The notes under the pieces are model-generated. The model had not been told where the DNA came from, did no database searches, and worked only from the letters and a program-made list of their open reading frames with translations. DNA of 64,000 nt from NCBI RefSeq assembly GCF_000279145.1, contig NC_018178.1, positions 1,426,001 through 1,490,000 on the forward strand. The letters run 5' to 3'. The stretch comes from Melioribacter roseus P3M-2 (GTDB taxonomy: Bacteria > Bacteroidota > Ignavibacteria > Ignavibacteriales > Melioribacteraceae). Position numbers and translations under genes: made by a program. Shown here one piece after another: positions 17,633 to 25,810 of the stretch. Numbering within the stretch: the stretch's first letter is position 1; each line of letters starts with the position of its first letter.

Positions 17633-17667
17633 TTTTAGCTAAAAAATAAAAAAATTTGTGATATCTG

Positions 17668-20502
17668 TCATAATTTTAATGTGATGACTGTTCCTTCCCC
17701 TTTTTTACTTTCGATTTCGAAGGAGGCGCCAATCGAAGCGGCGCGTTCCTGCATTCCCATCAATCCGAACGTCTTTTTGCCTCTCAGCGCTTTATTATCG
17801 AAGCCAATGCCGTTGTCTTTAATTGTTAGACGGACAGAGTTTCCTTCTTTTATTAGCGAGACGGTTACTTTTGTAGCTTTCGAATGTCTGCCGATGTTTG
17901 TCAGAGCTTCCTGAATAATTCTGAATATGACCAGTTCTTTTTCAGAATCGAGTTGAATCGATTCGTGAGAGTATTTATAACTGCAGTCGATTTTTGAAGT
18001 TTTCTTGAAATTTTCCACCAGCCATTCAACAGCGGGAACCAATCCGAGTTTATCGAGCACTTCGGGTCTCAATTCCGTTATCATTTTTCTTACGCCCTTA
18101 ACCGCACGATCAATGAGCTCCGACATCGAATCCAATTCTGAGACAACGGTAGACATGTCCATTATTTGTTTTTCGTTAATGTCTTTTTTTATAATCGATA
18201 AATTCATTTTAAGGGACGTCAACAATTGACCCAATTCGTCGTGCATTTCACGAGCTATGGCGGCTCTTTCGGATTCTCTGAGCGTTTGCATGTGCAATAC
18301 CAGCTGCCTGTATCGTTCTCTGGATTCGTTCAAACTTGCTTCTGCATTCTTCATTTCCGTAATGTCGAATGCCGTTCCGATTACTGCCGGTTTATTCTTG
18401 AATGTGATTGTGCCTGCGGAAAAGTCGATCCAACGCTCACTGCCATCCTTTGTAATTATTTTGAATGAATATCTGCCGGGTACGGAATCCCCTTTCAGTC
18501 GAGCTATTCCCGTTTTCATTACTTCGTTTCGGAAATCAGGATGAATAATATCCCAAATTTCCATTCCCATTAATTCCTCTTTAGAATAGCCGGTCATTAT
18601 TTCGGTGTATGGATTTAGATAAACAAATTTTTTGCCCTGGTAGATAAAAATGGCGCTCGACGTCGTCTCGGTTAAAATGCGGAATTTCTCTTCGTTTTCC
18701 TGAAGCGCTTTTTCAGCCAGATACTGGTCGGTTATGTCGATTGACATTACGAGCCGGTAATTTCCCCCGAGCGTATAAGGCAATGCATGAGAACTGATTT
18801 CGACATAGATGATTGTGCCGTCCTTCTTTCGATGACGCCATCCCCGGTGTCTCTGCGTCGGTTCGGTATCTTCGCGTACGCTTCTAATCAGGTATGGAAC
18901 ATCTTCTATGGGTCTAATATCTGCAATTGTCATGTTGAGAAATTCTTCTCTGGAATAACCGTAATGATATACCGCGGAGTCGTTAACTTCAACAAATTTC
19001 ATTGTTTCGACGTCGTAAATCCACATCGGATGGGGATTGTCAATAAATAAAATTCTGAATTTTTTTTCGCTTTCTTTAAGCGCATTTTCGATTTTATAGC
19101 GTTCCGTAATGTCTTCGACCGTGCAAACGACTCCTTCGAATTCATTGTCCGGACTTTTTAACGGCGTGGAATTGACCGACAAAATTTTGAAACCTTCTGC
19201 GCTTTTGTAACCGTAAAGATTATTTCTGATGGCGGCGCCGCTTGTTTTTACGATGTTAAACGGAAGTGCGGAATCCTCTAGTTTTTCTCCTTCGGCCGTA
19301 TAAAAAGTAAGTTCGTCCGAATGACAGTTTTTGTTTACCAGGTTGTCTTTATTAGCCGAAAGAATGGTTTGGGCGGCTTCGTTTGCAAAGGTTATTATGC
19401 CGTTTTGATTGACGGAGATAATGCCGACGGGACTAGTTTCCAGTATTTGGTTCAGAAGCTCTCTGTTGCGAACTACTTCTTCCTCTTTTCTTTTTATTTC
19501 CGTTACATCGATTACCATCGACATCAGCCCGTTGTATTCTCCTTTTGAATCGTAAAGCGGGGTGTCGTACCATTCGCAGAGAATAAGTCTGCCGTCTTTA
19601 GTTATATTCTGCTCTGTCGATTTTTGAGTTTCTTTCTTCTTAATCAATTCCCGAAAATGCCTTGCGATTTCCGAACGCATTTCCGGAGGCGTAATCAATT
19701 CGTGAATTTTCTTGTTCGTCGTCTCTTCTTTTTTATAGCTGAAAATTTTTTCAGCTGTGGGATTCCACTCCTTTATTGTAAAGTCGGGATTGAGAATTAT
19801 CATGCCGATTGGCATTCTTTCGAATTCCAATTGCAATTGACTCAGCAAATATTCCTTTTCTTCTTTGAGCTTTTTAAATTCTGAAATATCGGTATGGGTG
19901 CCGATCATACGGAGCGGTTTGCCGTCTTTGTCCCACTCAAAAATCTTACCGCGGTCTAAAATCCATTTGTAAGAGCCGTCTTTTGTTCGAAGTCTGCTTT
20001 CCACAGAATAAATATCCGACCTGCCTTCCAGGTAATCTTTCAGCTTTTTTAGAACAATTTCTTTATCCTCGGGATGAAGCCGACTTTCCCATTCAAGATA
20101 ATCGTGTTCTATTTCGTCCTCGCTGTAACCGAGCATTGTCTTCCAATTTTTCGAAAAAAATACTTCGTTTGTTTTAATATTCCAGTCCCACACTCCGTCG
20201 CCGGCTCCTTCGAAAGCATAGTTCCATCTCTTTTCCTGCTCAATCAATTCTTCATTTTGCTGGAGTATTTGTTTAGTGTCGTATTGGAGTAAATAATAAA
20301 GTATCAGAGCGGTAAGAAGTATATAGGCAACTGCTTGTGTAATTGCGGCAATTTTTAATGTATCGGGGTCGGTCTCAATATCAAAGGTCAGGAGTATTGA
20401 GATTACAGTGAAGGCGGAACTTACAAGAAAATAAATCAATGCGATTTTCAGGGGTCTTTTCTTCAAAAAATTTGTAAATTTAGCAGGACTGTTGTTGTCC
20501 AT
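17668..20502 (-). CDS. Multi-PAS sensor histidine kinase (HisKA_3 / NarX-type)
   Basis: Two membrane helices (about 18-40 and 50-68) leave almost no periplasmic loop. Five PAS/PAC units follow between about 90 and 735, each marked by WxW/GYSEEE and 'DITE'-like PAC ends, for example 'MIGTHTDISEFKK', 'MVIDVTEIKRK', 'VCTVEDITERYK' and 'VMSIDITDQYL'. The HisKA_3 phosphoacceptor helix is 'RAAIAREMHDELGQLL' with His754. The ATPase part has 'QEALTNIGRHSKAT' and 'DNGIGFD', and ends 'GEGTVITLKL'. At 944 residues it is long for the class because of the PAS units. Its partner is the LuxR-type regulator immediately downstream. Signals may be redox, oxygen or small ligands, as PAS domains allow; none can be named. 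Confidence 0.93.
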   Translation of the reverse strand: MDNNSPAKFTNFLKKRPLKIALIYFLVSSAFTVISILLTFDIETDPDTLKIAAITQAVAYILLTALILYYLLQYDTKQILQQNEELIEQEKRWNYAFEGAGDGVWDWNIKTNEVFFSKNWKTMLGYSEDEIEHDYLEWESRLHPEDKEIVLKKLKDYLEGRSDIYSVESRLRTKDGSYKWILDRGKIFEWDKDGKPLRMIGTHTDISEFKKLKEEKEYLLSQLQLEFERMPIGMIILNPDFTIKEWNPTAEKIFSYKKEETTNKKIHELITPPEMRSEIARHFRELIKKKETQKSTEQNITKDGRLILCEWYDTPLYDSKGEYNGLMSMVIDVTEIKRKEEEVVRNRELLNQILETSPVGIISVNQNGIITFANEAAQTILSANKDNLVNKNCHSDELTFYTAEGEKLEDSALPFNIVKTSGAAIRNNLYGYKSAEGFKILSVNSTPLKSPDNEFEGVVCTVEDITERYKIENALKESEKKFRILFIDNPHPMWIYDVETMKFVEVNDSAVYHYGYSREEFLNMTIADIRPIEDVPYLIRSVREDTEPTQRHRGWRHRKKDGTIIYVEISSHALPYTLGGNYRLVMSIDITDQYLAEKALQENEEKFRILTETTSSAIFIYQGKKFVYLNPYTEIMTGYSKEELMGMEIWDIIHPDFRNEVMKTGIARLKGDSVPGRYSFKIITKDGSERWIDFSAGTITFKNKPAVIGTAFDITEMKNAEASLNESRERYRQLVLHMQTLRESERAAIAREMHDELGQLLTSLKMNLSIIKKDINEKQIMDMSTVVSELDSMSELIDRAVKGVRKMITELRPEVLDKLGLVPAVEWLVENFKKTSKIDCSYKYSHESIQLDSEKELVIFRIIQEALTNIGRHSKATKVTVSLIKEGNSVRLTIKDNGIGFDNKALRGKKTFGLMGMQERAASIGASFEIESKKGEGTVITLKL

Positions 20503-20624
20503 AGAGCCACCGCGGGCAAATTAGGGTAATTTTTTTATTTAATATAAATAAAATTTTGTTTTATTTTCCGTAATGATACTTTCAAATTGAATTATTATCA
20601 TCCCAATTTATTTATGGAGAACCA

Positions 20625-21950
20625 ATGAAAAGACATATTTCATTTTTATTCCTGTTTCTGATATCCGGTTTTATGACGGCTCAAACTAAAAAAATCGAGT
20701 TTGTCCATTATAAACTCGATAACGGTTTGAATGTCATTTTGCACCGGGATAACTCGACTCCGATCGTAGCCGTTACGGTGTTGTATCACGTCGGAAGCAA
20801 AAACGAAGACCCGGAACGTACGGGCTTTGCGCATTTTTTCGAACATCTGATGTTCGAGGGCTCGCCCAATATTGGGAGGGGAGAATATTTTAAGATTGTG
20901 GAATCTGCCGGAGGGCAATTGAATGCAAATACTTCATTCGACAGAACTTTTTATTATGAAATACTCCCTTCGAATCAGCTTGAACTTGGGCTCTATCTCG
21001 AATCCGAAAGGATGCTTCATCTGAAAATCGACAGTATCGGAGTGGAAACCCAGAGGAAAGTGGTTAAAGAAGAAAGAAAACAGAGCTACGAAAACCGTCC
21101 TTACGGTTCGCTGCTCGAAAAGATATTCAGCAACGCATATAAAGTGCATCCGTACAGATGGATTCCGATCGGAAGCGCGCAATATATCGACCAGGCAAAG
21201 CTGGAAGAATTCATAGAATTCTATAAGACGTTTTACGTGCCTGAAAATGCTACGCTTTCGATAGCGGGCGACATCGATATTGAAGAAACCAAAAAACTGG
21301 TTGAAAAATATTTCGGCGATATTCCAAGAGGGAATAAACCGATTCCGAGACCTGAAGTAGTCGAGCCGCCTCAGCAAAAAGAAATAAGGGAAATAGTCTA
21401 CGACAACGTACAACTTCCGATGGTTGTGCTTGCATATCACATTCCCGAACAGGGAACGCCCGATTATTACGCATTGCGCCTGCTGACGACTCTGTTGTCG
21501 GGAGGAGAAAGCGCTCGTCTTCAAAAGGAAATAAAGGATAAAAAACAGATGGCTTTGGCGGTCGGTTCGATTCCCCTGTCTCTGGAAGACCCCGGACTTT
21601 TTATCGTTTACGGACTTACGAACGTAGGCGTTAAAGCCGAAGATCTGGAGAATGCTATTGAATCGGAAATCGATAAAGTAAAAAAAGAATTGATAAGCGA
21701 GTACGAATTCCAAAAAGTGCGCAATCAAATTGAATCGGATTTTGTCAATCAAAATTCGAGAGTCGCTGGCATTGCAGAAAATCTTGCCGACTATCTGGTT
21801 TATTTCGGCGATCCGAATCTGATTAATACGGAAATCGAACGCTATATGAAAGTTACACGCGAAGATATTAAACGCGTAGCCAATAAATACTTCACGAAAG
21901 AAAACAGAGTCGTTCTTTATTATTTGCCCAAATCAATGGAAAAGAAATAA
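20625..21950 (+). CDS. M16 family zinc metallopeptidase, catalytic subunit
   Basis: A signal peptide ending 'GFMTAQ' precedes the M16 domain. The inverted zinc motif HxxEH is present as 'HFFEH' (His70, Glu73, His74), with the distal glutamate in 'KEERKQSYENRPYG'. A second M16 domain (about 230-430) completes the clam-shell half. Length (441) is standard. These enzymes cut peptides in the periplasm. The next gene, 20 bp on, encodes a related protein without HxxEH, so the pair probably forms an active/inactive dimer as in mitochondrial processing peptidase and other bacterial M16 pairs. Confidence 0.93.
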   Translation: MKRHISFLFLFLISGFMTAQTKKIEFVHYKLDNGLNVILHRDNSTPIVAVTVLYHVGSKNEDPERTGFAHFFEHLMFEGSPNIGRGEYFKIVESAGGQLNANTSFDRTFYYEILPSNQLELGLYLESERMLHLKIDSIGVETQRKVVKEERKQSYENRPYGSLLEKIFSNAYKVHPYRWIPIGSAQYIDQAKLEEFIEFYKTFYVPENATLSIAGDIDIEETKKLVEKYFGDIPRGNKPIPRPEVVEPPQQKEIREIVYDNVQLPMVVLAYHIPEQGTPDYYALRLLTTLLSGGESARLQKEIKDKKQMALAVGSIPLSLEDPGLFIVYGLTNVGVKAEDLENAIESEIDKVKKELISEYEFQKVRNQIESDFVNQNSRVAGIAENLADYLVYFGDPNLINTEIERYMKVTREDIKRVANKYFTKENRVVLYYLPKSMEKK

Positions 21951-21970
21951 AAATTTAACGGAGCATAGAA

Positions 21971-24040
21971 ATGTTTAAGAAAATAATTTCACTTTTATTA
22001 ATTGCGGGTTTGATTCCCGTATTGGCTCAAGTCGATCGAAGCCGATTGCCCGAGCCGGGACCCGCGCCCGAAATTCAACTCGGAGAATACGAGTCGTTCG
22101 AACTGCCGAACGGTCTCAAAGTTTTCGTGGTGGAAAATCACAAACTGCCGAAAGTTACTTTTTATTTACAAGTCGATTCCGACCCGGCGCTGCAAAAAGA
22201 GCAAACCGGATATGTGGAAGCCGTTGGCGAGTTATTGCGAACCGGAACAAAAAACAGAACGAAAGACAAACTCGACGAAGAAATCGATTTTCTGGGCGCT
22301 TCGTTTTCAACTTCGGCCGACAATATAACGGCGTCGGCGCTCTCGAAATATAAAGACAAAATATTCGAGATTATGGCTGACGTTATTATGAATTCGGAGT
22401 TCAAACAGGAAGAGCTCGACAAGGTCAAAAAACAAATGATTTCCTCTCTTGCGGCATCGAAAGACGAACCGAATGCAATAGCAAGACGAGTTCGTTCGGT
22501 GTTGATGTTCGGTAAAGATCATCCGTATGGAGAACTCGAAACGGAAGAAACAGTGAATGCGATCAGTCTGGATGCATGTAAAAATTACTATCAAACATAT
22601 TTCAAACCCAACATTTCTTATCTGGCAATTGTTGGGGATATTAGTCTTGAAGAAGCAAAACAACTTGTGGAAAAATATCTCGGCGGCTGGCAAAAGGGAA
22701 ACGTTCCGGAACATAAGTATAACACGCCCAAGCCTCCTCTTATTATGAAAGTTGCAATGGTGGACAGGGCAAATTCCGTCCAATCCGTTATATCGGTTTG
22801 TTATCCGGTAGAATTGCCCGTAGGATCGGAAGACGCTATCAAAGCGTCTGTAGCAAATCTGATATTGGGCGGCAGCGCAACGGGTAGATTGTTTATGAAT
22901 CTCCGCGAAGATAAGGCTTATACCTACGGCGCTTATTCGGCGCTGCGACCGGATCCGATAGTGGGAACTTACTTTGCATTTGCGCAAGTGCGCAACAGCG
23001 TTACGGACAGCGCCGTAGCCGAAATATTGAAGGAGATGAAAAGAATACGCAGCGAAAAGGTATCTGAGGACGAATTGGCAAAAGCCAAAAATTATTTGAC
23101 GGGCAATTTTATTCGCGACCTCGAAAATCCGGCTACGATTGCCCGTTTTGCGGTTAATACAGCGCGTTATAATCTTCCGAAAGATTATTACAAAAATTAT
23201 CTGAAAAATCTCGCCGCCGTTACGATAGACGACGTGTACAATACGGCAAAAAAATATATAAAGCCGAATAATGCTTACATTCTGGTGGTCGGCAGCGCAG
23301 ACGAAGTAGCCGACAAGCTGACTAAATTTACAGTTACGAATAAAATCGAATATTACGACATTAACGGCAATCCGTATGACCCGACAATGAAAAAAATACC
23401 CGAAGGCTTGACGGCGGAGCAGGTAATCAGAAATTACGTCGAGGCGGTCGGCGGAGCCGACAAGCTTGCGGCGGTTAAGGACAGAACCGTTAAAATGAGC
23501 GGATCGATGCAGGGTATGAATGTAAATGTGACGCTCTATCAAAAATACCCCAACAAATTGTACCAGGAAGTCGACGCCGGGGTCTTTAAGCAAAAGACCG
23601 TCTTCGACGGCGAGAAAGGTTACGTGGAAGCAATGGGTCAGAAACAGGAACTTCAAGGCGATCAACTCGAGTCGCTCAAAAACGAAGCTCTCGACGCCGT
23701 GCTCGATTATTCGAAATACGGAATCACGCCCGAACTGACGGGAATGGAAAACATTAACGGAAAAGACGCATACCGGGTGGTATTGACTTCCGCCGGAGGC
23801 AAAAAGACCACGCAATACTACGACCCCGATACTTGGTTGTTAATTAGGAGCGTATCTTCGATTTCGACTCCGCAAGGAAGCTTTACTCAAACAATGGATA
23901 TGAGCGATTATAAAGAAGTGGACGGGGTTAAATACCCGTTCAAATATATACAGAGTTTCGGACCTCAGTCGATAGAATTAAACGTAAATGGAATTGAGAT
24001 AAATACAGGTTTGCCGGATTCGTTGTTTGAGGTTAAATAG
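21971..24040 (+). CDS. M16 family protein without zinc motif, with C-terminal lipoprotein-sorting-like domain
   Basis: After a signal peptide ('LIPVLAQ') come two M16 domains (about 35-450). In place of HxxEH the first has 'TGYVEAVGEL', so the protein cannot bind zinc in the usual way and is the non-catalytic partner of the preceding gene. An R/Y pair 'GGSATGRLFMNLREDKAYTYGAYS' typical of the second M16 domain is present. The last ~220 residues ('AEQVIRNYVEAVGGADKLAAVKDRTVKMSG', given here only in part) form a beta-rich domain like outer-membrane lipoprotein sorting (LolA/DUF4292-like) proteins. That fusion is seen in several Bacteroidota M16 proteins. Its role may be to bind hydrophobic substrate; this is inference. 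Confidence 0.88.
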   Translation: MFKKIISLLLIAGLIPVLAQVDRSRLPEPGPAPEIQLGEYESFELPNGLKVFVVENHKLPKVTFYLQVDSDPALQKEQTGYVEAVGELLRTGTKNRTKDKLDEEIDFLGASFSTSADNITASALSKYKDKIFEIMADVIMNSEFKQEELDKVKKQMISSLAASKDEPNAIARRVRSVLMFGKDHPYGELETEETVNAISLDACKNYYQTYFKPNISYLAIVGDISLEEAKQLVEKYLGGWQKGNVPEHKYNTPKPPLIMKVAMVDRANSVQSVISVCYPVELPVGSEDAIKASVANLILGGSATGRLFMNLREDKAYTYGAYSALRPDPIVGTYFAFAQVRNSVTDSAVAEILKEMKRIRSEKVSEDELAKAKNYLTGNFIRDLENPATIARFAVNTARYNLPKDYYKNYLKNLAAVTIDDVYNTAKKYIKPNNAYILVVGSADEVADKLTKFTVTNKIEYYDINGNPYDPTMKKIPEGLTAEQVIRNYVEAVGGADKLAAVKDRTVKMSGSMQGMNVNVTLYQKYPNKLYQEVDAGVFKQKTVFDGEKGYVEAMGQKQELQGDQLESLKNEALDAVLDYSKYGITPELTGMENINGKDAYRVVLTSAGGKKTTQYYDPDTWLLIRSVSSISTPQGSFTQTMDMSDYKEVDGVKYPFKYIQSFGPQSIELNVNGIEINTGLPDSLFEVK

Positions 24041-24050
24041 AGAGGATAAA

Positions 24051-24076
24051 AAAGCCCCCGCTGAAACGGGGGCTTT
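24051..24076. terminator. Bidirectional terminator between the M16 operon and a cold-shock gene
   Basis: A 10-bp stem AAAGCCCCCG / CGGGGGCTTT with a 6-base loop is flanked by A-run on the left and T-rich sequence on the right. It serves both convergent genes. Confidence 0.9.
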
Positions 24077-24088
24077 TGGTTTATTTGC

Positions 24089-24301
24089 TTACTGAATTAC
24101 TTTCACTTCGGATGCTTGAAGACCTTTCGGACCCTGAGTAACACTGAATTCAACTTTGTCGTTTTCATTCAGCGTCTTGTAGCCTTCGCCTACAATCGAC
24201 TGATAATGAACAAAAACGTCTTCGCCGTTTTCTTGTGAAATAAATCCGTAACCTTTTGAACTGTTAAACCATTTAACAGATCCTGTTTTGCGCTCTGCCA
24301 T
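24089..24301 (-). CDS. Cold-shock domain protein (CspA family), copy 1
   Basis: The 70-residue protein is a single cold-shock domain. It has both RNA-binding motifs: RNP1 'SKGYGFISQ' and RNP2 'DVFVHYQSI'. It binds single-stranded RNA and acts as RNA chaperone. It is about 86 percent identical by eye to the second copy at 24568-24777, so the two come from a tandem duplication. A conserved leader precedes both genes. Confidence 0.97.
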   Translation of the reverse strand: MAERKTGSVKWFNSSKGYGFISQENGEDVFVHYQSIVGEGYKTLNENDKVEFSVTQGPKGLQASEVKVIQ

Positions 24302-24343
24302 AACAGATGCTCCTTAAAATAAATTTGTAAATACGTTTATTTT

Positions 24344-24419
24344 AGACAGAGGTTAAGAACTACTGAGGGTTCGAGCGGGTTGCTTCTACTACTTCGTATA
24401 CTTCTAAAACAACTGTCTT
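24344..24419 (-). promoter_or_regulatory. Conserved 5' leader of cold-shock gene copy 1
   Basis: A block of about 63 bp (24357-24419) is strongly conserved with the leader of the second cold-shock gene, for example ACCCTCAGTAGT and AGAAGTATAC on the minus strand. The ends AGACAG and CTGTCT (24344-24349, 24414-24419) are complementary and could close a structured leader. Long structured 5' UTRs that sense temperature are established for cspA of E. coli; the same role here is inferred. Confidence 0.55.
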
Positions 24420-24532
24420 ACGGGTACTAACTTAAGAAATTATTCTTTTACTTCCAAATGAATAATAAAAAGCGGTTTGTATAAAACGATGCCGTTGCAT
24501 TTGCAGAAGGGTTTTCTGAATTGTACAAAAAA

Positions 24533-24554
24533 AAGCCCCGTCGTTGCGGGGCTT
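24533..24554 (-). terminator. Terminator of cold-shock gene copy 2
   Basis: An 8-bp stem AAGCCCCG / CGGGGCTT with a 6-base loop is followed by a run of eight T in the minus-strand direction, 14 bp past the stop codon. Confidence 0.9.
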
Positions 24555-24567
24555 CTGAAATTTATTT

Positions 24568-24777
24568 TTATATTACTTTCACTTCGGTAGCTTGCAGCCC
24601 CTTGGGACCCTGAGTAATATTGAATTCCACGTTGTCGTTTTCGTCTAAGGATTTGTATCCCTGGCTTACGATAGCCTGATAATGAACGAATACGTCTTCG
24701 CCGTTTTCTTGTGAAATAAATCCGTAACCTTTTGAGCTGTTAAACCATTTAACAGTTCCTGTTTTGCGCTCTGCCAT
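24568..24777 (-). CDS. Cold-shock domain protein (CspA family), copy 2
   Basis: This 69-residue single cold-shock domain has RNP1 'SKGYGFISQ' and RNP2 'DVFVHYQAI'. It differs from copy 1 at only about ten positions. It has its own leader and terminator, so the two copies are independent transcription units. Both stand between the M16 operon and the divergent TetR gene. Confidence 0.97.
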   Translation of the reverse strand: MAERKTGTVKWFNSSKGYGFISQENGEDVFVHYQAIVSQGYKSLDENDNVEFNITQGPKGLQATEVKVI

Positions 24778-24817
24778 AAGAGTGCTCCTTTTTTTGATTG
24801 TTGTTTGTGTTTTTTTA

Positions 24818-24895
24818 TGACAGGTGCTATGGAACTACTACTGAGGGTTAAGCGGTTTGCTATTACTTCTTAGTAAACTTCTATATCAACTGTCT
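24818..24895 (-). promoter_or_regulatory. Conserved 5' leader of cold-shock gene copy 2
   Basis: The block 24832-24895 matches the leader of copy 1 over nearly its full length, with a 3-base difference in length (ACTACTACTGAGGG against ACTACTGAGGG on the plus strand). GACAG and CTGTC ends can pair. The rest of the gap up to 25108 is AT-rich and must hold the promoters of this gene and of the TetR gene; I see no further feature in it. Confidence 0.55.
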
Positions 24896-25108
24896 TTCAA
24901 TAACAAACATACGTAAATAATAATTAATATCCTAATGGAACAAAAAATAAATTTAGTATCGTTAAAAAATGCGTGATTTCGGATATTTTGCCGGCATAAT
25001 CCGGGCGTTTACCGAATAGATGTTTTAGATAATACAAATATTCTCCACTTTTCTTAAGAAGATTTTTGAAATATGCTTGACAGAACAACGAAGAGGTTAT
25101 ATATTTGA

Positions 25109-25136
25109 GGAAACGAATTACACAAATTTCGTTTCC
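25109..25136. promoter_or_regulatory. Candidate TetR operator
   Basis: A perfect 9-bp inverted repeat GGAAACGAA / TTCGTTTCC with a 10-base spacer ends 25 bp before the start codon of the TetR gene. Its length of 28 bp and position suit an autoregulatory site that also controls the efflux operon behind it. Confidence 0.6.
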
Positions 25137-25161
25137 ATAGAATAGGATTAAAGGTGTTATT

Positions 25162-25782
25162 TTGAGCGAAAATTTAGAATTACAGGATCGTATTTTAGCC
25201 TTAGCCGAAGAGAAATTCCAAAAATACGGCTTCGGCAAAGTTACAATGGAAGAAATTGCCGCCGACCTCGGCATCAGTAAAAAGACATTATACAAACATT
25301 TTTCCAACAAAGAACATATTCTCCGAGAAGTAATTAAGAAGATTAAGGTCGATTTCGAAACATTTTTTGACGAGCTGTTTAATAACGAAAGCCTCGACTT
25401 TTTTGAAAAGCTGAAACGGCTTATGGAATATGTGACGAAAAATTCAGCCCGCTTTGAAGGAAATATGATAAAAGACCTTGTGCACAATCATCCCGGTATC
25501 TGGGCGGAGCTGAAAGAATATCGAAAAGAACAAGCGCGAAGCCGCATTGTCAGAATACTCGACGAAGGAACCAAAAGCGGTTTTTTCAGAAACGATATTC
25601 TGAGCGAACTGGTCGCTGTTTTGATTTCTTCCGTTCACAATATTATTACTCCGGAGGTAATCAAGGAACTTCCTATTACGGAAAAGAATGCCCACATCTA
25701 TTTTTCCCGAATTATTTTCGAAGGCATTCTTACCGATGAAGGAAGGAAAAAGTTAAAGGAATTGGACCTCCCCCAAAAATAA
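25162..25782 (+). CDS. TetR/AcrR family transcriptional regulator of the efflux operon
   Basis: The N-terminal helix-turn-helix is 'KYGFGKVTMEEIAADLGISKKTLYKHFSNKEHIL', here residues about 18-52, a standard TetR domain. The C-terminal ligand-binding part (about 60-206) is all helical, as usual. The start is TTG 25162, preceded by AAAGG. The TolC, adaptor and RND genes follow at once on the same strand, so it probably represses its own operon until an inducer binds. The inverted repeat at 25109-25136 is the likely operator. Confidence 0.93.
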   Translation: MSENLELQDRILALAEEKFQKYGFGKVTMEEIAADLGISKKTLYKHFSNKEHILREVIKKIKVDFETFFDELFNNESLDFFEKLKRLMEYVTKNSARFEGNMIKDLVHNHPGIWAELKEYRKEQARSRIVRILDEGTKSGFFRNDILSELVAVLISSVHNIITPEVIKELPITEKNAHIYFSRIIFEGILTDEGRKKLKELDLPQK

Positions 25783-25810
25783 GTTTAATAAACAAAAGAG
25801 AGGATAAAAA

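Noticed and set aside
22307-23815. Open frame of 502 codons on the minus strand
   Set aside because: It runs antisense to the M16 partner gene and its translation is rich in Cys, His and Arg without domain features. Codon bias of the true gene leaves the opposite frame open.
24924-25487. Long open frame of 187 codons on the minus strand
   Set aside because: It lies opposite the TetR gene, whose domain signature is clear, and its own translation has no recognisable motif. It is an antisense shadow.
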